The notes beneath the pieces were generated by a model that was not told the origin of the DNA, did not search any database, and worked only from the letters and a program-made list of their open reading frames with translations. 6,972 nucleotides of DNA from contig AQSA01000033.1 in NCBI GenBank assembly GCA_000402815.1, positions 1 through 6,972 on the forward strand, read 5' to 3'. Origin of the DNA: Candidatus Neomarinimicrobium atlanticum (GTDB lineage Bacteria > Fidelibacterota > Marinisomatia > Marinisomatales > Marinisomataceae). This document shows, in pieces, positions 1 through 6,865 of this stretch. The stretch's first letter is position 1. The number at the start of each line of letters is the position of its first letter. A program made the position numbers and the translations under genes.

Positions 1-379
1 TGGATTGGCATGTAATCAGATTGGAATTAATAAAAGACTGTTTGTAGTAGATATAACCCATACTGAAGAATGTGATACACCTTTAGTATTTATGAATGGT
101 AAAATTGAGGAAGGAACTGGTTCTTGTGTTGACTCAGAAGGTTGCTTGTCGTTACCTGAAATTAGAATTAATGTCGAGAGATTTGATACAATTACTTATA
201 GCTATGTAGATGAAAATTTTGATAAATGCACCAAAGAGTTTTCTGGCATGTTAGCAACTGTAATTCAGCATGAAAATGATCATTTAGATGGAAAGTTAAT
301 TACAGACTATGCTACTCCTACGGATCTTTTAAAGTATGATAAAGCACTGAAATTAATGAAGTCTAATAATGTCAGATAA
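1..379 (+). CDS. def: Peptide deformylase, C-terminal part (5' end outside window)
   Basis: Removes the N-formyl group from the initiator methionine of nascent proteins; a cytoplasmic metal (Fe2+/Zn2+) hydrolase acting at the ribosome exit. The reading frame is open to the left edge. The first complete codon (2-4) is Gly and starts motif 1, GLACNQIG (canonical GxGLAAxQ), so the TTG at 5 is an internal Leu and not a start. By comparison with E. coli, about 45 N-terminal residues are missing. Motif 2 is EGCLSLP, with the metal-ligand Cys at codon 143-145. Motif 3 is QHENDHLDG, supplying two metal-ligand His and the catalytic Glu. The spacing from the Cys to the first His is 42 residues, as in E. 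coli (C90/H132). The last 11 bp overlap fmt, the classical partner gene that adds the formyl group. Function is very secure; only the start is unseen. Confidence 0.96.
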   Translation, partial: GLACNQIGINKRLFVVDITHTEECDTPLVFMNGKIEEGTGSCVDSEGCLSLPEIRINVERFDTITYSYVDENFDKCTKEFSGMLATVIQHENDHLDGKLITDYATPTDLLKYDKALKLMKSNNVR

Positions 380-1307
380 ATCTATTAAAATTATATTTTT
401 TGGTAATACAGAGTTTTCTAATCCCGTTCTTATAAAGTGCGCTGAATCCTATAATGTTTGTTCTGTAGTTACTAATCCATCAAAAAAAATGGGACGTGGC
501 CAAAAATTTGTAGATACTCCAGTAAAAATACTCGCAAAAAATTATAAACTAGAGACAATTGAATGCGATAATCTTTTAGATGAAGGATTTATTAAAAAAC
601 TTAAAGATATGAATCCGGATTTATTTATTGTTGTTGCATATAAGATCTTACCAAAGTCATTATTAAGTATTCCTAGGTATGGAGCTATAAATTTACATTC
701 ATCTCTACTTCCAAAATATAGAGGAGCTGCACCTATTCAAAGAGTAATACTGAACAGGGAGCAAATAACGGGTGTATCTACTTTTCTTATTGAACCTAAA
801 GTAGATACAGGAAAAATCATTGAACAAGCAAAATGCAATATAGATGAAAATGATAATTATGGTACATTATCTGAAAAATTAAGTCTTGTTGGAGCAGATT
901 TAGTTATCAGCTCAATAGATAAATATTTAAATAAAAAAATCGAACCCTATTTGCAAGATGAATCCTTGGTTACTTTAGCCCCAAAAATTACAAAAGAAGA
1001 ATTTCTTATTGATTGGAACAATGAAGGATCAGAGATAAATGCTCAAATTAAAGCATTTAGCCCTTATCCGGGTGCATATACTTTTCTTAGCGGAAAGCGA
1101 ATTAAATTTTTTCAATCAGAACTGATAAATAGTCAGTCATCTAGTGAACCTGGAAAGATTGATAATATTACACCAAACTTTTTTGATATTGCATGCACTA
1201 AAGGATCTTTGAGAATTTATAAAGTACAAATAGAAGGAAAAAAGATAATGGATGCAAAAGACTTTATATTAGGAATGCCAACATTAAAAGATGGTAGATT
1301 TAGCTAA
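369..1307 (+). CDS. fmt: Methionyl-tRNA formyltransferase
   Basis: Transfers a formyl group from 10-formyltetrahydrofolate to Met-tRNA(fMet) for translation initiation in the cytoplasm. At 312 aa it is close to the usual family length (about 315). The N-terminal Rossmann-type formyltransferase domain covers roughly residues 6-190. It has the GRGQ loop at 42-45, the NLHSSLLPKYRGAAPI signature from 108, and the catalytic triad N108, H110 and D146 (D in the KVDTG motif), matching N106/H108/D144 of E. coli. The C-terminal tRNA-binding domain covers about 206-312 and includes AFSPYPGAYTF at 229-239. The ATG at 369 gives an N-terminus (MSDKSIKIIFFG) aligned with known Fmt proteins, so this start is well supported although no Shine-Dalgarno is visible. 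The start lies inside the end of def (11-bp overlap), which suggests translational coupling. One oddity is that the usual GTPEF loop near residue 12 reads GNTEF. Confidence 0.96.
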   Translation: MSDKSIKIIFFGNTEFSNPVLIKCAESYNVCSVVTNPSKKMGRGQKFVDTPVKILAKNYKLETIECDNLLDEGFIKKLKDMNPDLFIVVAYKILPKSLLSIPRYGAINLHSSLLPKYRGAAPIQRVILNREQITGVSTFLIEPKVDTGKIIEQAKCNIDENDNYGTLSEKLSLVGADLVISSIDKYLNKKIEPYLQDESLVTLAPKITKEEFLIDWNNEGSEINAQIKAFSPYPGAYTFLSGKRIKFFQSELINSQSSSEPGKIDNITPNFFDIACTKGSLRIYKVQIEGKKIMDAKDFILGMPTLKDGRFS

Positions 1308-2024
1308 ATGAAATTTCTTAAGCATATATTGATTTTTATAAGTACAGGATTATTTCTTGTTCTATTTATTAATTATTTATTGATGCCTACTTATATCAAC
1401 CAAAGAAGTATGATTGCAATACCTAATCTTGAGGGCTTGAGTGTTTTAGAAGCTGAGTCTATCACTAAATCTGAAGGTATTCAGGTTGTTGTTGCAGATA
1501 CAATTTTTACAAATGATATCAATCCGGGAATTATTTTAGAGCAATTTCCAGCGGCAGGTAGAGAGGTTAAGTTAGGTAGAGCAATTAAAATCAAGATTAC
1601 ACAATTCAATGAAAAAATATTAGTACCTGAATTATTGGGTAAGACCTTAAGATCTTCTGAAATTGAATTAGATCAAATTGGAATCAATGTAGACTCTGTA
1701 TACTTTTCTTATAGTCCAAATTATCCTAAAGGCATTGTATCTTGGCAAAGTCCTGCACCGTTAGATAGTATTAGAAAGGGATTTGGAGTAAGGCTTGAAG
1801 TAAGTACAGGTTTGGCTCCAAATGACTTTGTTACAATTCCTGACTTACAAGGTATTTTCTATAGCGAGGCTATTAAAAAAATTGATGAAATGGGACTAAA
1901 GGAAGGGTCAGTAAGATATGTTAGTCAGGATAAATTCTTACCAAATACTGTATTGAATCAAAACCCGAAAGAGGGTACTAAAGTTTCTCAGAATAGCTCT
2001 ATAAATTTAATTATTAGCAAATGA
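1308..2024 (+). CDS. Membrane-anchored protein with three PASTA domains, no kinase
   Basis: A 238-residue protein with one N-terminal membrane segment (about residues 5-25, after the short basic start MKFLKH) followed by three PASTA repeats. These lie at about 36-98 (starts IAIPNLEG), 104-168 (starts ILVPELLG) and 175-237 (starts VTIPDLQG). Each repeat begins with the typical V/IPxLxG turn and ends in a beta strand such as IKIKIT, VRLEVSTG or INLIISK. PASTA domains are known from penicillin-binding proteins and Ser/Thr kinases, where they contact peptidoglycan or muropeptides. Here they should sit outside the cytoplasmic membrane. There is no kinase, transpeptidase or other catalytic domain, so the protein is probably a binding or scaffold factor in cell-wall growth (inference). 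The ATG follows the fmt stop with no gap, and the TGA stop overlaps the next start by 4 bp (ATGA). Domain assignment is secure; the cellular role is unknown. Confidence 0.9.
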   Translation: MKFLKHILIFISTGLFLVLFINYLLMPTYINQRSMIAIPNLEGLSVLEAESITKSEGIQVVVADTIFTNDINPGIILEQFPAAGREVKLGRAIKIKITQFNEKILVPELLGKTLRSSEIELDQIGINVDSVYFSYSPNYPKGIVSWQSPAPLDSIRKGFGVRLEVSTGLAPNDFVTIPDLQGIFYSEAIKKIDEMGLKEGSVRYVSQDKFLPNTVLNQNPKEGTKVSQNSSINLIISK

Positions 2025-3040
2025 TGATCTCTAAAGATAGAAGGTCATTATCTAGTTCCATCTTTATGATTGTAATAATCCTGTTTCTATATTCTTGCTC
2101 TGAATCTAAATCAGAGGAAAGCGGAAAGGGAGTGGAAGAAGTTTCTTTTGATTACAGCTTACAATTTAATGACATAGATATAATGAGCGCTGAATCTCTA
2201 CACTATCAATTAACATTTGATATGGTTGGTATAAAATCATTAAATATGTCAATTGAAATTAATGACATCCTTTACAGTTCTTTCAATATCGTAGATATCG
2301 ATTCTTTTGATCAAGTGATAGATGGAAATCTACCTTTCAATCAGGAAGAAATGAATATTAGAGTATCCTTTATAAAAGATGATTTTATCATGGCTGAAGA
2401 GTACCATAGGGTGCCTAAAACAAGAGAAGTCGAAGTACTTACAATTTCTAACAGTTCTAGTGATAAGCATTTTGATACTCTTTTTGATAAAAATAAATTT
2501 GTAAATAATAGCAATATCATTTACAATAAATTTAAAAAATATGATTTTGCAAATACAGAAGTAATTATTCTTAATGATATAAATTCATTATCTGAAAAAA
2601 TAATTGTTGAGCTCCAAAAATTTCTTTTAAATGAAGGATATATTTTTGTTTTAATGAACGATAATATCAAAGATAATAATGAACTGTATTATAGTTTAGG
2701 CTATCCTAATATTAAGGCAGTTCGCGGCTCATCAAGAAATCAGTTTTTTTCTTTGCAGGATAAAGATTTCTTAGAAAAACATGCATTTACTTCTATAGAT
2801 TTAGTAAGTCAGTCTGAAGTTTATAGATATTTTCAATTCAGAGAAGACGAAGAAAAATTTTCCAAAATTATGATTTCAACTGGCGATCCTCTCTTATTAG
2901 AAAAGGACATTTTGGGAGGAAAGATATTTTTCTTAACTACTAAAAAAGATTCTGATTGGTCTAATAAATCTTTTGATCTGCTATTAGATGATATTTTAAC
3001 TAGAATATTTTTTCAAAGATTGATTACTAATGAGTCTTAA
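2021..3040 (+). CDS. Putative lipoprotein with BatA-like C-terminal region, function unknown
   Basis: I do not recognise this 339-residue protein as a named gene. The N-terminus is a lipoprotein signal: a basic stretch (KDRR), a hydrophobic core at about 12-23, and the lipobox L23-Y24-S25-C26, so Cys26 should be lipidated and the rest periplasmic or surface-facing. Tyr at -2 is a slight departure from the lipobox consensus. Residues 45-140 look like beta-rich, Ig-like segments. Residues 178-212 (IILNDINSLSEKI, then NEGYIFVLMND) and 286-331 (TGDPLLLEK, GGKIFFLTT, DSDWSN) resemble the C-terminal glutamine-amidotransferase-like fold of long Bacteroidota BatA-type proteins. The membrane and VWA domains of those proteins are absent. 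That match is from memory of the family pattern and is an inference. Two adjacent ATGs (2021 and 2024) are possible starts; 2021 gives the ATGA overlap with the PASTA gene. The end overlaps hflX by 11 bp, so it belongs to the operon. Confidence 0.85.
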   Translation: MMISKDRRSLSSSIFMIVIILFLYSCSESKSEESGKGVEEVSFDYSLQFNDIDIMSAESLHYQLTFDMVGIKSLNMSIEINDILYSSFNIVDIDSFDQVIDGNLPFNQEEMNIRVSFIKDDFIMAEEYHRVPKTREVEVLTISNSSSDKHFDTLFDKNKFVNNSNIIYNKFKKYDFANTEVIILNDINSLSEKIIVELQKFLLNEGYIFVLMNDNIKDNNELYYSLGYPNIKAVRGSSRNQFFSLQDKDFLEKHAFTSIDLVSQSEVYRYFQFREDEEKFSKIMISTGDPLLLEKDILGGKIFFLTTKKDSDWSNKSFDLLLDDILTRIFFQRLITNES

Positions 3041-4148
3041 AAAAGAAAAAGTATTAATAGTAGCGCCTAGAATATGGAAAAGCGAGAAGAACTACAATAA
3101 CAGTATTGAAGAATTATCCTTGCTAATAGATACACTAGGATTAAAGGTGTGTGGTGTAATTGAGCAAAAACTAAATGGTATTAACCCTGCATATTTTGTT
3201 GGATCTGGAAAAGCAAAGCAAATCGTAGAGCAGGCAAAACTCCTAAAAGCAAATTATGTCGTTTTTGATGAAGACCTAAGTCCTGTTCAAACAAAGAATT
3301 TTCAAAAATTAGATGAAAAAATGAAATTTATTGATCGAAGCGGAGTCATTCTTGAGATTTTCTTCAATAATGCAAAATCAAAAGAATCTAAAACTCAGGT
3401 AGAGCTAGCTAGACTTCAATATCAATTACCCCGCTTAACTAGAATGTGGACTCACCTTGAGCGACAAATGGGTGGTTTTGGTACAAGAGCAGGAGCAGGA
3501 GAGACTCAAATTGAGGTTGATAGAAGAATTCTAAGAAAAAGAATATCAAATCTTAAAAAGAAATTAAAGAGTATTGATTCTGAAAGAAGAGTTCAAAGCA
3601 AGAGAAGACAATCGTTCTTCAGAACATCATTTGTTGGGTATACTAATGTTGGAAAGTCTTCTTTGATGAAGGCAATTACTAAAAGTGATGTATTAATCAA
3701 GAATCAATTATTTGCTACCTTAGATACAACTGTAAGACGTCTATTTATTGGAAACTCTAATTATGTATTGATGAGCGATACGGTTGGTTTTATTCGAAAC
3801 CTACCAAACAATCTTATTGCTAGTTTTAAGTCAACCTTGCAAGAAGTTGTTGATTCAAATTTATTATTAATTGTTCTTGATGCAAGTTCTAAAGATTTAC
3901 AAAATGAAATTGGTACAATAGAAAGTGTATTAAAAGAAATCGGTGCTAATCATATTGATTGCCAGTATATATTTAATAAAGTAGATAAAGTAGATCAAGA
4001 TAGAATAGCTTATTTAAAAAAATCATTTCCTGAAGCAATAATGGTATCTGCAACTCGAGCTCTACAATTATCGAATATTAAAGATATTATTACTGAAAGT
4101 CATGAAGAGTGGTCTACTTCTCTAAAGAATCCATTGCACATGCAATAG
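3030..4148 (+). CDS. hflX: Ribosome-associated GTPase HflX
   Basis: HflX binds the 50S subunit and 70S ribosomes and splits stalled ribosomes under stress such as heat. The protein has 372 residues. The N-terminal HflX domain (about 5-195) includes VGSGKAKQI near 57-65, the conserved QYQLPRLTRMWTHLERQ helix (130-146), the glycine-rich GTRAGAGETQIE loop at 151-162, and a basic coiled-coil stretch at about 163-195. The G domain follows: G1 GYTNVGKS 203-210, G2 around FATLDTT 228-234, G3 DTVGF 250-254, G4 NKVD 316-319 and G5 SAT 340-342. All five GTPase motifs are intact, so it should be active. It ends soon after the G domain and lacks a long C-terminal extension. The ATG at 3030 lies 11 bp inside the lipoprotein gene, and the next Met is far inside the domain, so this start is firm. 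Its last 35 bp overlap the convergent transporter gene. Confidence 0.96.
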   Translation: MSLKKEKVLIVAPRIWKSEKNYNNSIEELSLLIDTLGLKVCGVIEQKLNGINPAYFVGSGKAKQIVEQAKLLKANYVVFDEDLSPVQTKNFQKLDEKMKFIDRSGVILEIFFNNAKSKESKTQVELARLQYQLPRLTRMWTHLERQMGGFGTRAGAGETQIEVDRRILRKRISNLKKKLKSIDSERRVQSKRRQSFFRTSFVGYTNVGKSSLMKAITKSDVLIKNQLFATLDTTVRRLFIGNSNYVLMSDTVGFIRNLPNNLIASFKSTLQEVVDSNLLLIVLDASSKDLQNEIGTIESVLKEIGANHIDCQYIFNKVDKVDQDRIAYLKKSFPEAIMVSATRALQLSNIKDIITESHEEWSTSLKNPLHMQ

Positions 4149-5376
4149 TAGCGTCACCAGTTACATTAGTTGCAGTACGAATCATATCAAGAATTCTATC
4201 CACACCTAATATCAATGCAATCCCTTGACTAGGCACGTTAATAGCTTCAAGAATAATGACTAGCATGATAATTCCTGCCCCTGGAACAGCAGCAGTTCCA
4301 ATAGATGCCAAAACAGCTGTTGCAACAATAGTAAATTGATTAGCAAAAGTAAGATCCATTCCAATTGCTTGTGCTATAAATACAGCGGCAACTCCTTGAT
4401 ATAGGGCAGTACCATCCATATTAATAGTTGCGCCCAAAGGTAAAACAAAAGAGGATATCTCTTCTGATACACCTAGATCTTTTTCGCAACGTTTCATTGT
4501 TACTGGAAGCGTTGCTCCACTTGAGCTCGTTGAAAATGCTAATAGTTGTACCGGAGCCATAGATTTGAAAAAATGTTTTAAATCCATATTAGTAAACATC
4601 TTTAATATAGTAAGATATGTAATGCCCATATGTATGAATAGTCCTAAAACTACTACTCCCATATAAAACAGTAAGGCAGATAGTATGCTTCCAATTTGAG
4701 ATACATCACCAGAAACAGAGCTAATAGTTTTAGCTATTAAAGCAAAAACTCCATAGGGAGCAAAATACATTATCATCTCCACCAACTTAATAATCATTTG
4801 GTTTATCCCTTCGAGGAAAGCTAATACGGGTTGAGAAAATTTTCGATCAATACCAATTAATGCAATTCCAAAAATAATGGATATAAATACTATTTGAAGC
4901 ATATTACTGTTATTAGAAGCTGCTGAAAACATATTACTTGGAACCATATCTACTAATGGCTGTAATGGGCCTCTATTATTTTGTACAGAGTTTGCTAAGT
5001 CTTGCTTGGTAGCTGCAGTGTTGCGATACTCTTCACTTAAAGTTTCTTGAAAATTATCTGGAACAAGCGATCCAGGTTGAAGAACATTCACCAATATTAA
5101 TCCTATACTTACAGCTACTGCTGTTGTACTAATGTATAGAGCAATTGTTTTCCACCCAATTCTGGAGAGTTTTGTAGTATCAGAAAGAGAAGCAACGCCG
5201 GTAATAAGAGATGAAACTACTAATGGCACAGCAATAAGTTTTAAAAGATTTAAAAAAATTGTTCCGAATGGAGATATAAAATCTGAGGTAAAATCTGACC
5301 ATCCATTGACAGCGCTAGCTATTCCATAAATAGTCCCTAAGACCAAGCCAATAATTATTTTCCAGTGTAATTGCAT
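4114..5376 (-). CDS. Dicarboxylate/amino acid:cation symporter (glutamate/aspartate type, DAACS family)
   Basis: An inner-membrane secondary transporter, expected to take up glutamate, aspartate or a related dicarboxylate with Na+ (or H+). The 420 residues cover the whole fold. The HP1 serine-rich hairpin is STSSSGATLP at 282-291, TM7 carries NMDGT at 319-323, HP2 is GTAAVPGAG at 360-368, and TM8 is DRILDMIRTATNVTGD at 393-408. Using GltPh numbering from the family, TM8 keeps the equivalents of D394 (D397 here), R397 (R400), T398 (T401), N401 (N404) and D405 (D408). The Arg at 400 favours acidic over neutral amino acids. A polar loop at about 101-155 separates TM3 and TM4. ATG at 5376 is the first possible start, because an in-frame stop lies two codons upstream (5380-5382). 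No Shine-Dalgarno is seen. The 3' end overlaps hflX by 35 bp. The exact substrate cannot be fixed from sequence, so no symbol is given. Confidence 0.93.
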   Translation of the reverse strand: MQLHWKIIIGLVLGTIYGIASAVNGWSDFTSDFISPFGTIFLNLLKLIAVPLVVSSLITGVASLSDTTKLSRIGWKTIALYISTTAVAVSIGLILVNVLQPGSLVPDNFQETLSEEYRNTAATKQDLANSVQNNRGPLQPLVDMVPSNMFSAASNNSNMLQIVFISIIFGIALIGIDRKFSQPVLAFLEGINQMIIKLVEMIMYFAPYGVFALIAKTISSVSGDVSQIGSILSALLFYMGVVVLGLFIHMGITYLTILKMFTNMDLKHFFKSMAPVQLLAFSTSSSGATLPVTMKRCEKDLGVSEEISSFVLPLGATINMDGTALYQGVAAVFIAQAIGMDLTFANQFTIVATAVLASIGTAAVPGAGIIMLVIILEAINVPSQGIALILGVDRILDMIRTATNVTGDATIACAMDSLEK

Positions 5377-5417
5377 TAATTAAGAACAAATATATGGATT
5401 ATGTTTAAATTATTTCA
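5377..5417. promoter_or_regulatory. Divergent promoter region between the two symporter genes
   Basis: Only 41 A/T-rich bases separate the two divergent start codons, so the region and perhaps the adjoining coding ends must hold both promoters. On the - strand, TATATTTG (5394-5387) matches the Bacteroidota -7 element TAnnTTTG. A TTG at 5418-5416 lies 21 bp upstream of it, within the spacing known for that promoter class. Transcription from it would start about 4-7 bases before the DAACS ATG, giving a nearly leaderless mRNA. On the + strand, TATGTTTA (5400-5407) matches the same element except for the last base and lies 10 bases before the SSS ATG, with no well-placed TTG seen. In such A/T-rich DNA chance matches are common, so the region is certain to be regulatory but the exact elements are tentative. 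Confidence 0.5.
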
Positions 5418-6812
5418 ATGATTTATTATGTAATTATCGGAATCTATCTGATTGGGCTACTTTTAATTGGGCTCAGCAAATCAGATTCTATTAAAAACCA
5501 AGAAGACTTTGCAGTAGCTGGAAGATCTCTTTCTCCCTGGATATTAGTTGGAACAATGGCAGCAACTTGGATGGGAACAGGATCTGTATTGGGTAATGCT
5601 GGAAAAGCATTTGAGATAGGTGCAGCAGGATTTTTACTGCCTATTGGTGGAATGTTAGGCGTATTAGCTCTAACAAAGATAGCAGGAAAAGCAAGAGCTT
5701 CTGGTAAATTAACTGTACCAGAGATTATCGGTTCCAGATTTGGAGATACAGCAATGATTTTATCTGTTATGGCATTGCTTACTGCCTACTTAGTGATTGT
5801 TAGTTATCAGTTCAATGCTGGTGGAGCAGTAATCTATACAATTTTTCATGATAATTTAGGTTCAGCACTGACTTTAGATCAAGCAACGATAATAGCAGCG
5901 CTATTTATTGTTGCATATACTGTATTGGCTGGCTTATTAAGTGTTGCATATACAGATGTTGCAAATGGAATTCTTATGATAACATGTTTTATTATTGCAC
6001 TTCCAATTCTCTTTTTTCAAGCAGGAGGTTTTGATGGTATGACTGCTAGCTTTGAAAGCAAGGGGATGAGTAATAATATGTCCGTATTTGGAGTGCTTTC
6101 ATTTAGAGACGTAATCAACTTCACCTTACCATCTTTTTTATTAATACTTGGCGATGCAAACATGTATCAAAGATTTTTTGCAAGTGACTCAGTTGCTTCA
6201 GCAAAGAAAGCAACTTATCTATTATTTTTCGCGGTTGTAATTTTAGAGACCTTAATTATCGCTAATGCATGGATTAGCTCTAGTATGATTACTGATATCG
6301 CAAAAGAATCACATGTATTAATTTATGCAGCTTATAATTTCTTACCACCATTGGTTGGAGCTGTAATGCTAGCTACAATTATAGGTATTATTATTTCTAC
6401 AGCAGATTCATTTTTATTAGTTCCGACAACAATTCTAATCAATGATATTTATTTAAGATATTCAAATAAAAAGTATTCAGATAAAGCAATTGTAACGCTT
6501 AGTAGAATATTAGTATTGTTGTTAGGATTTTTCTCATATTGGGTCTCAAGAATGTTTGCTGCAGATACTACAATATTTGAAAAGGCGCTTTATGCATTTA
6601 CAATTTACGGTACAGCAATTACTCCTACATTGTTAGCAGCGTTCTTTTGGGATAAAGCAACAAAGTATGGAGCCATATGCTCAATTATATCAGGAATAGT
6701 TGCAACAGTATACTTTGGAAATCAGTGGAGTCTTGATGAAGCGGTAATTCCAGCTTTAGCTATTTCGACAGCTGCACTAGTTTTAATAAGTTATTTGCCA
6801 CAATCTGATTAG
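5418..6812 (+). CDS. Sodium:solute symporter (SSS family), substrate unknown
   Basis: An inner-membrane sodium-driven uptake carrier of the LeuT-like fold. The 464 residues are almost entirely hydrophobic, with about 13 membrane segments, the usual SSS number. Recognisable family features are DFAVAGRSLSPW (30-41) before the second segment, AATWMGTGS (48-56) in that broken helix, the signature-like AGLLSVAYTDVANGIL (171-186), DANMYQRFFAS (246-256), and ISTADSFLL (326-334) followed by INDIYLRYS. S327/T328 sit where PutP S340/T341 help form the Na2 sodium site. My alignment places Trp51 where PutP has the Na+-linked Asp55, so this is not a close proline carrier. ATG 5418 is the only start that fits, as an in-frame TAA lies at 5406-5408. 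Two tandem TAG codons (6810-6815) end the gene. It is divergent from the DAACS symporter across 41 bp, which may mean shared regulation. The substrate cannot be deduced. Confidence 0.93.
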   Translation: MIYYVIIGIYLIGLLLIGLSKSDSIKNQEDFAVAGRSLSPWILVGTMAATWMGTGSVLGNAGKAFEIGAAGFLLPIGGMLGVLALTKIAGKARASGKLTVPEIIGSRFGDTAMILSVMALLTAYLVIVSYQFNAGGAVIYTIFHDNLGSALTLDQATIIAALFIVAYTVLAGLLSVAYTDVANGILMITCFIIALPILFFQAGGFDGMTASFESKGMSNNMSVFGVLSFRDVINFTLPSFLLILGDANMYQRFFASDSVASAKKATYLLFFAVVILETLIIANAWISSSMITDIAKESHVLIYAAYNFLPPLVGAVMLATIIGIIISTADSFLLVPTTILINDIYLRYSNKKYSDKAIVTLSRILVLLLGFFSYWVSRMFAADTTIFEKALYAFTIYGTAITPTLLAAFFWDKATKYGAICSIISGIVATVYFGNQWSLDEAVIPALAISTAALVLISYLPQSD

Positions 6813-6837
6813 TAGATTTAAGGTAATTGAAATAAAT

Positions 6838-6864
6838 CTTCAATAGAGCATTTGAAAGTTTTTT
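6838..6864 (+). terminator. Weak candidate intrinsic terminator after the SSS symporter gene
   Basis: CTTCAA (6838-6843) can pair with TTGAAAG (6852-6858), leaving one bulged A and an 8-base loop, and a run of six T follows directly (6859-6864). The position, 26 bases past the SSS stop codon and just before the convergent gene's stop, suits a terminator. The stem is short with only two G-C pairs, so it would be weak. An overlapping alternative hairpin, AGATTTA (6814-6820) with TAAATCT (6833-6839), has no T run next to it. Confidence 0.35.
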
Positions 6865-6865
6865 A

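Noticed and set aside
5..7. TTG as the start codon of peptide deformylase
   Set aside because: The frame is open upstream, and the preceding Gly codon plus this Leu form the start of the deformylase motif 1, so the true start lies outside the window.
4134..4145. Small inverted repeat TTGCA-CA-TGCAA near the convergent gene ends, as a bidirectional terminator
   Set aside because: The stem is five base pairs with a two-base loop and no T run on either side, and it is inside both coding sequences.
5132..5329. 65-codon open frame on the + strand inside the DAACS symporter gene
   Set aside because: It lies wholly antisense to a strongly conserved membrane protein, shows no family motif, and is a shadow of that gene.
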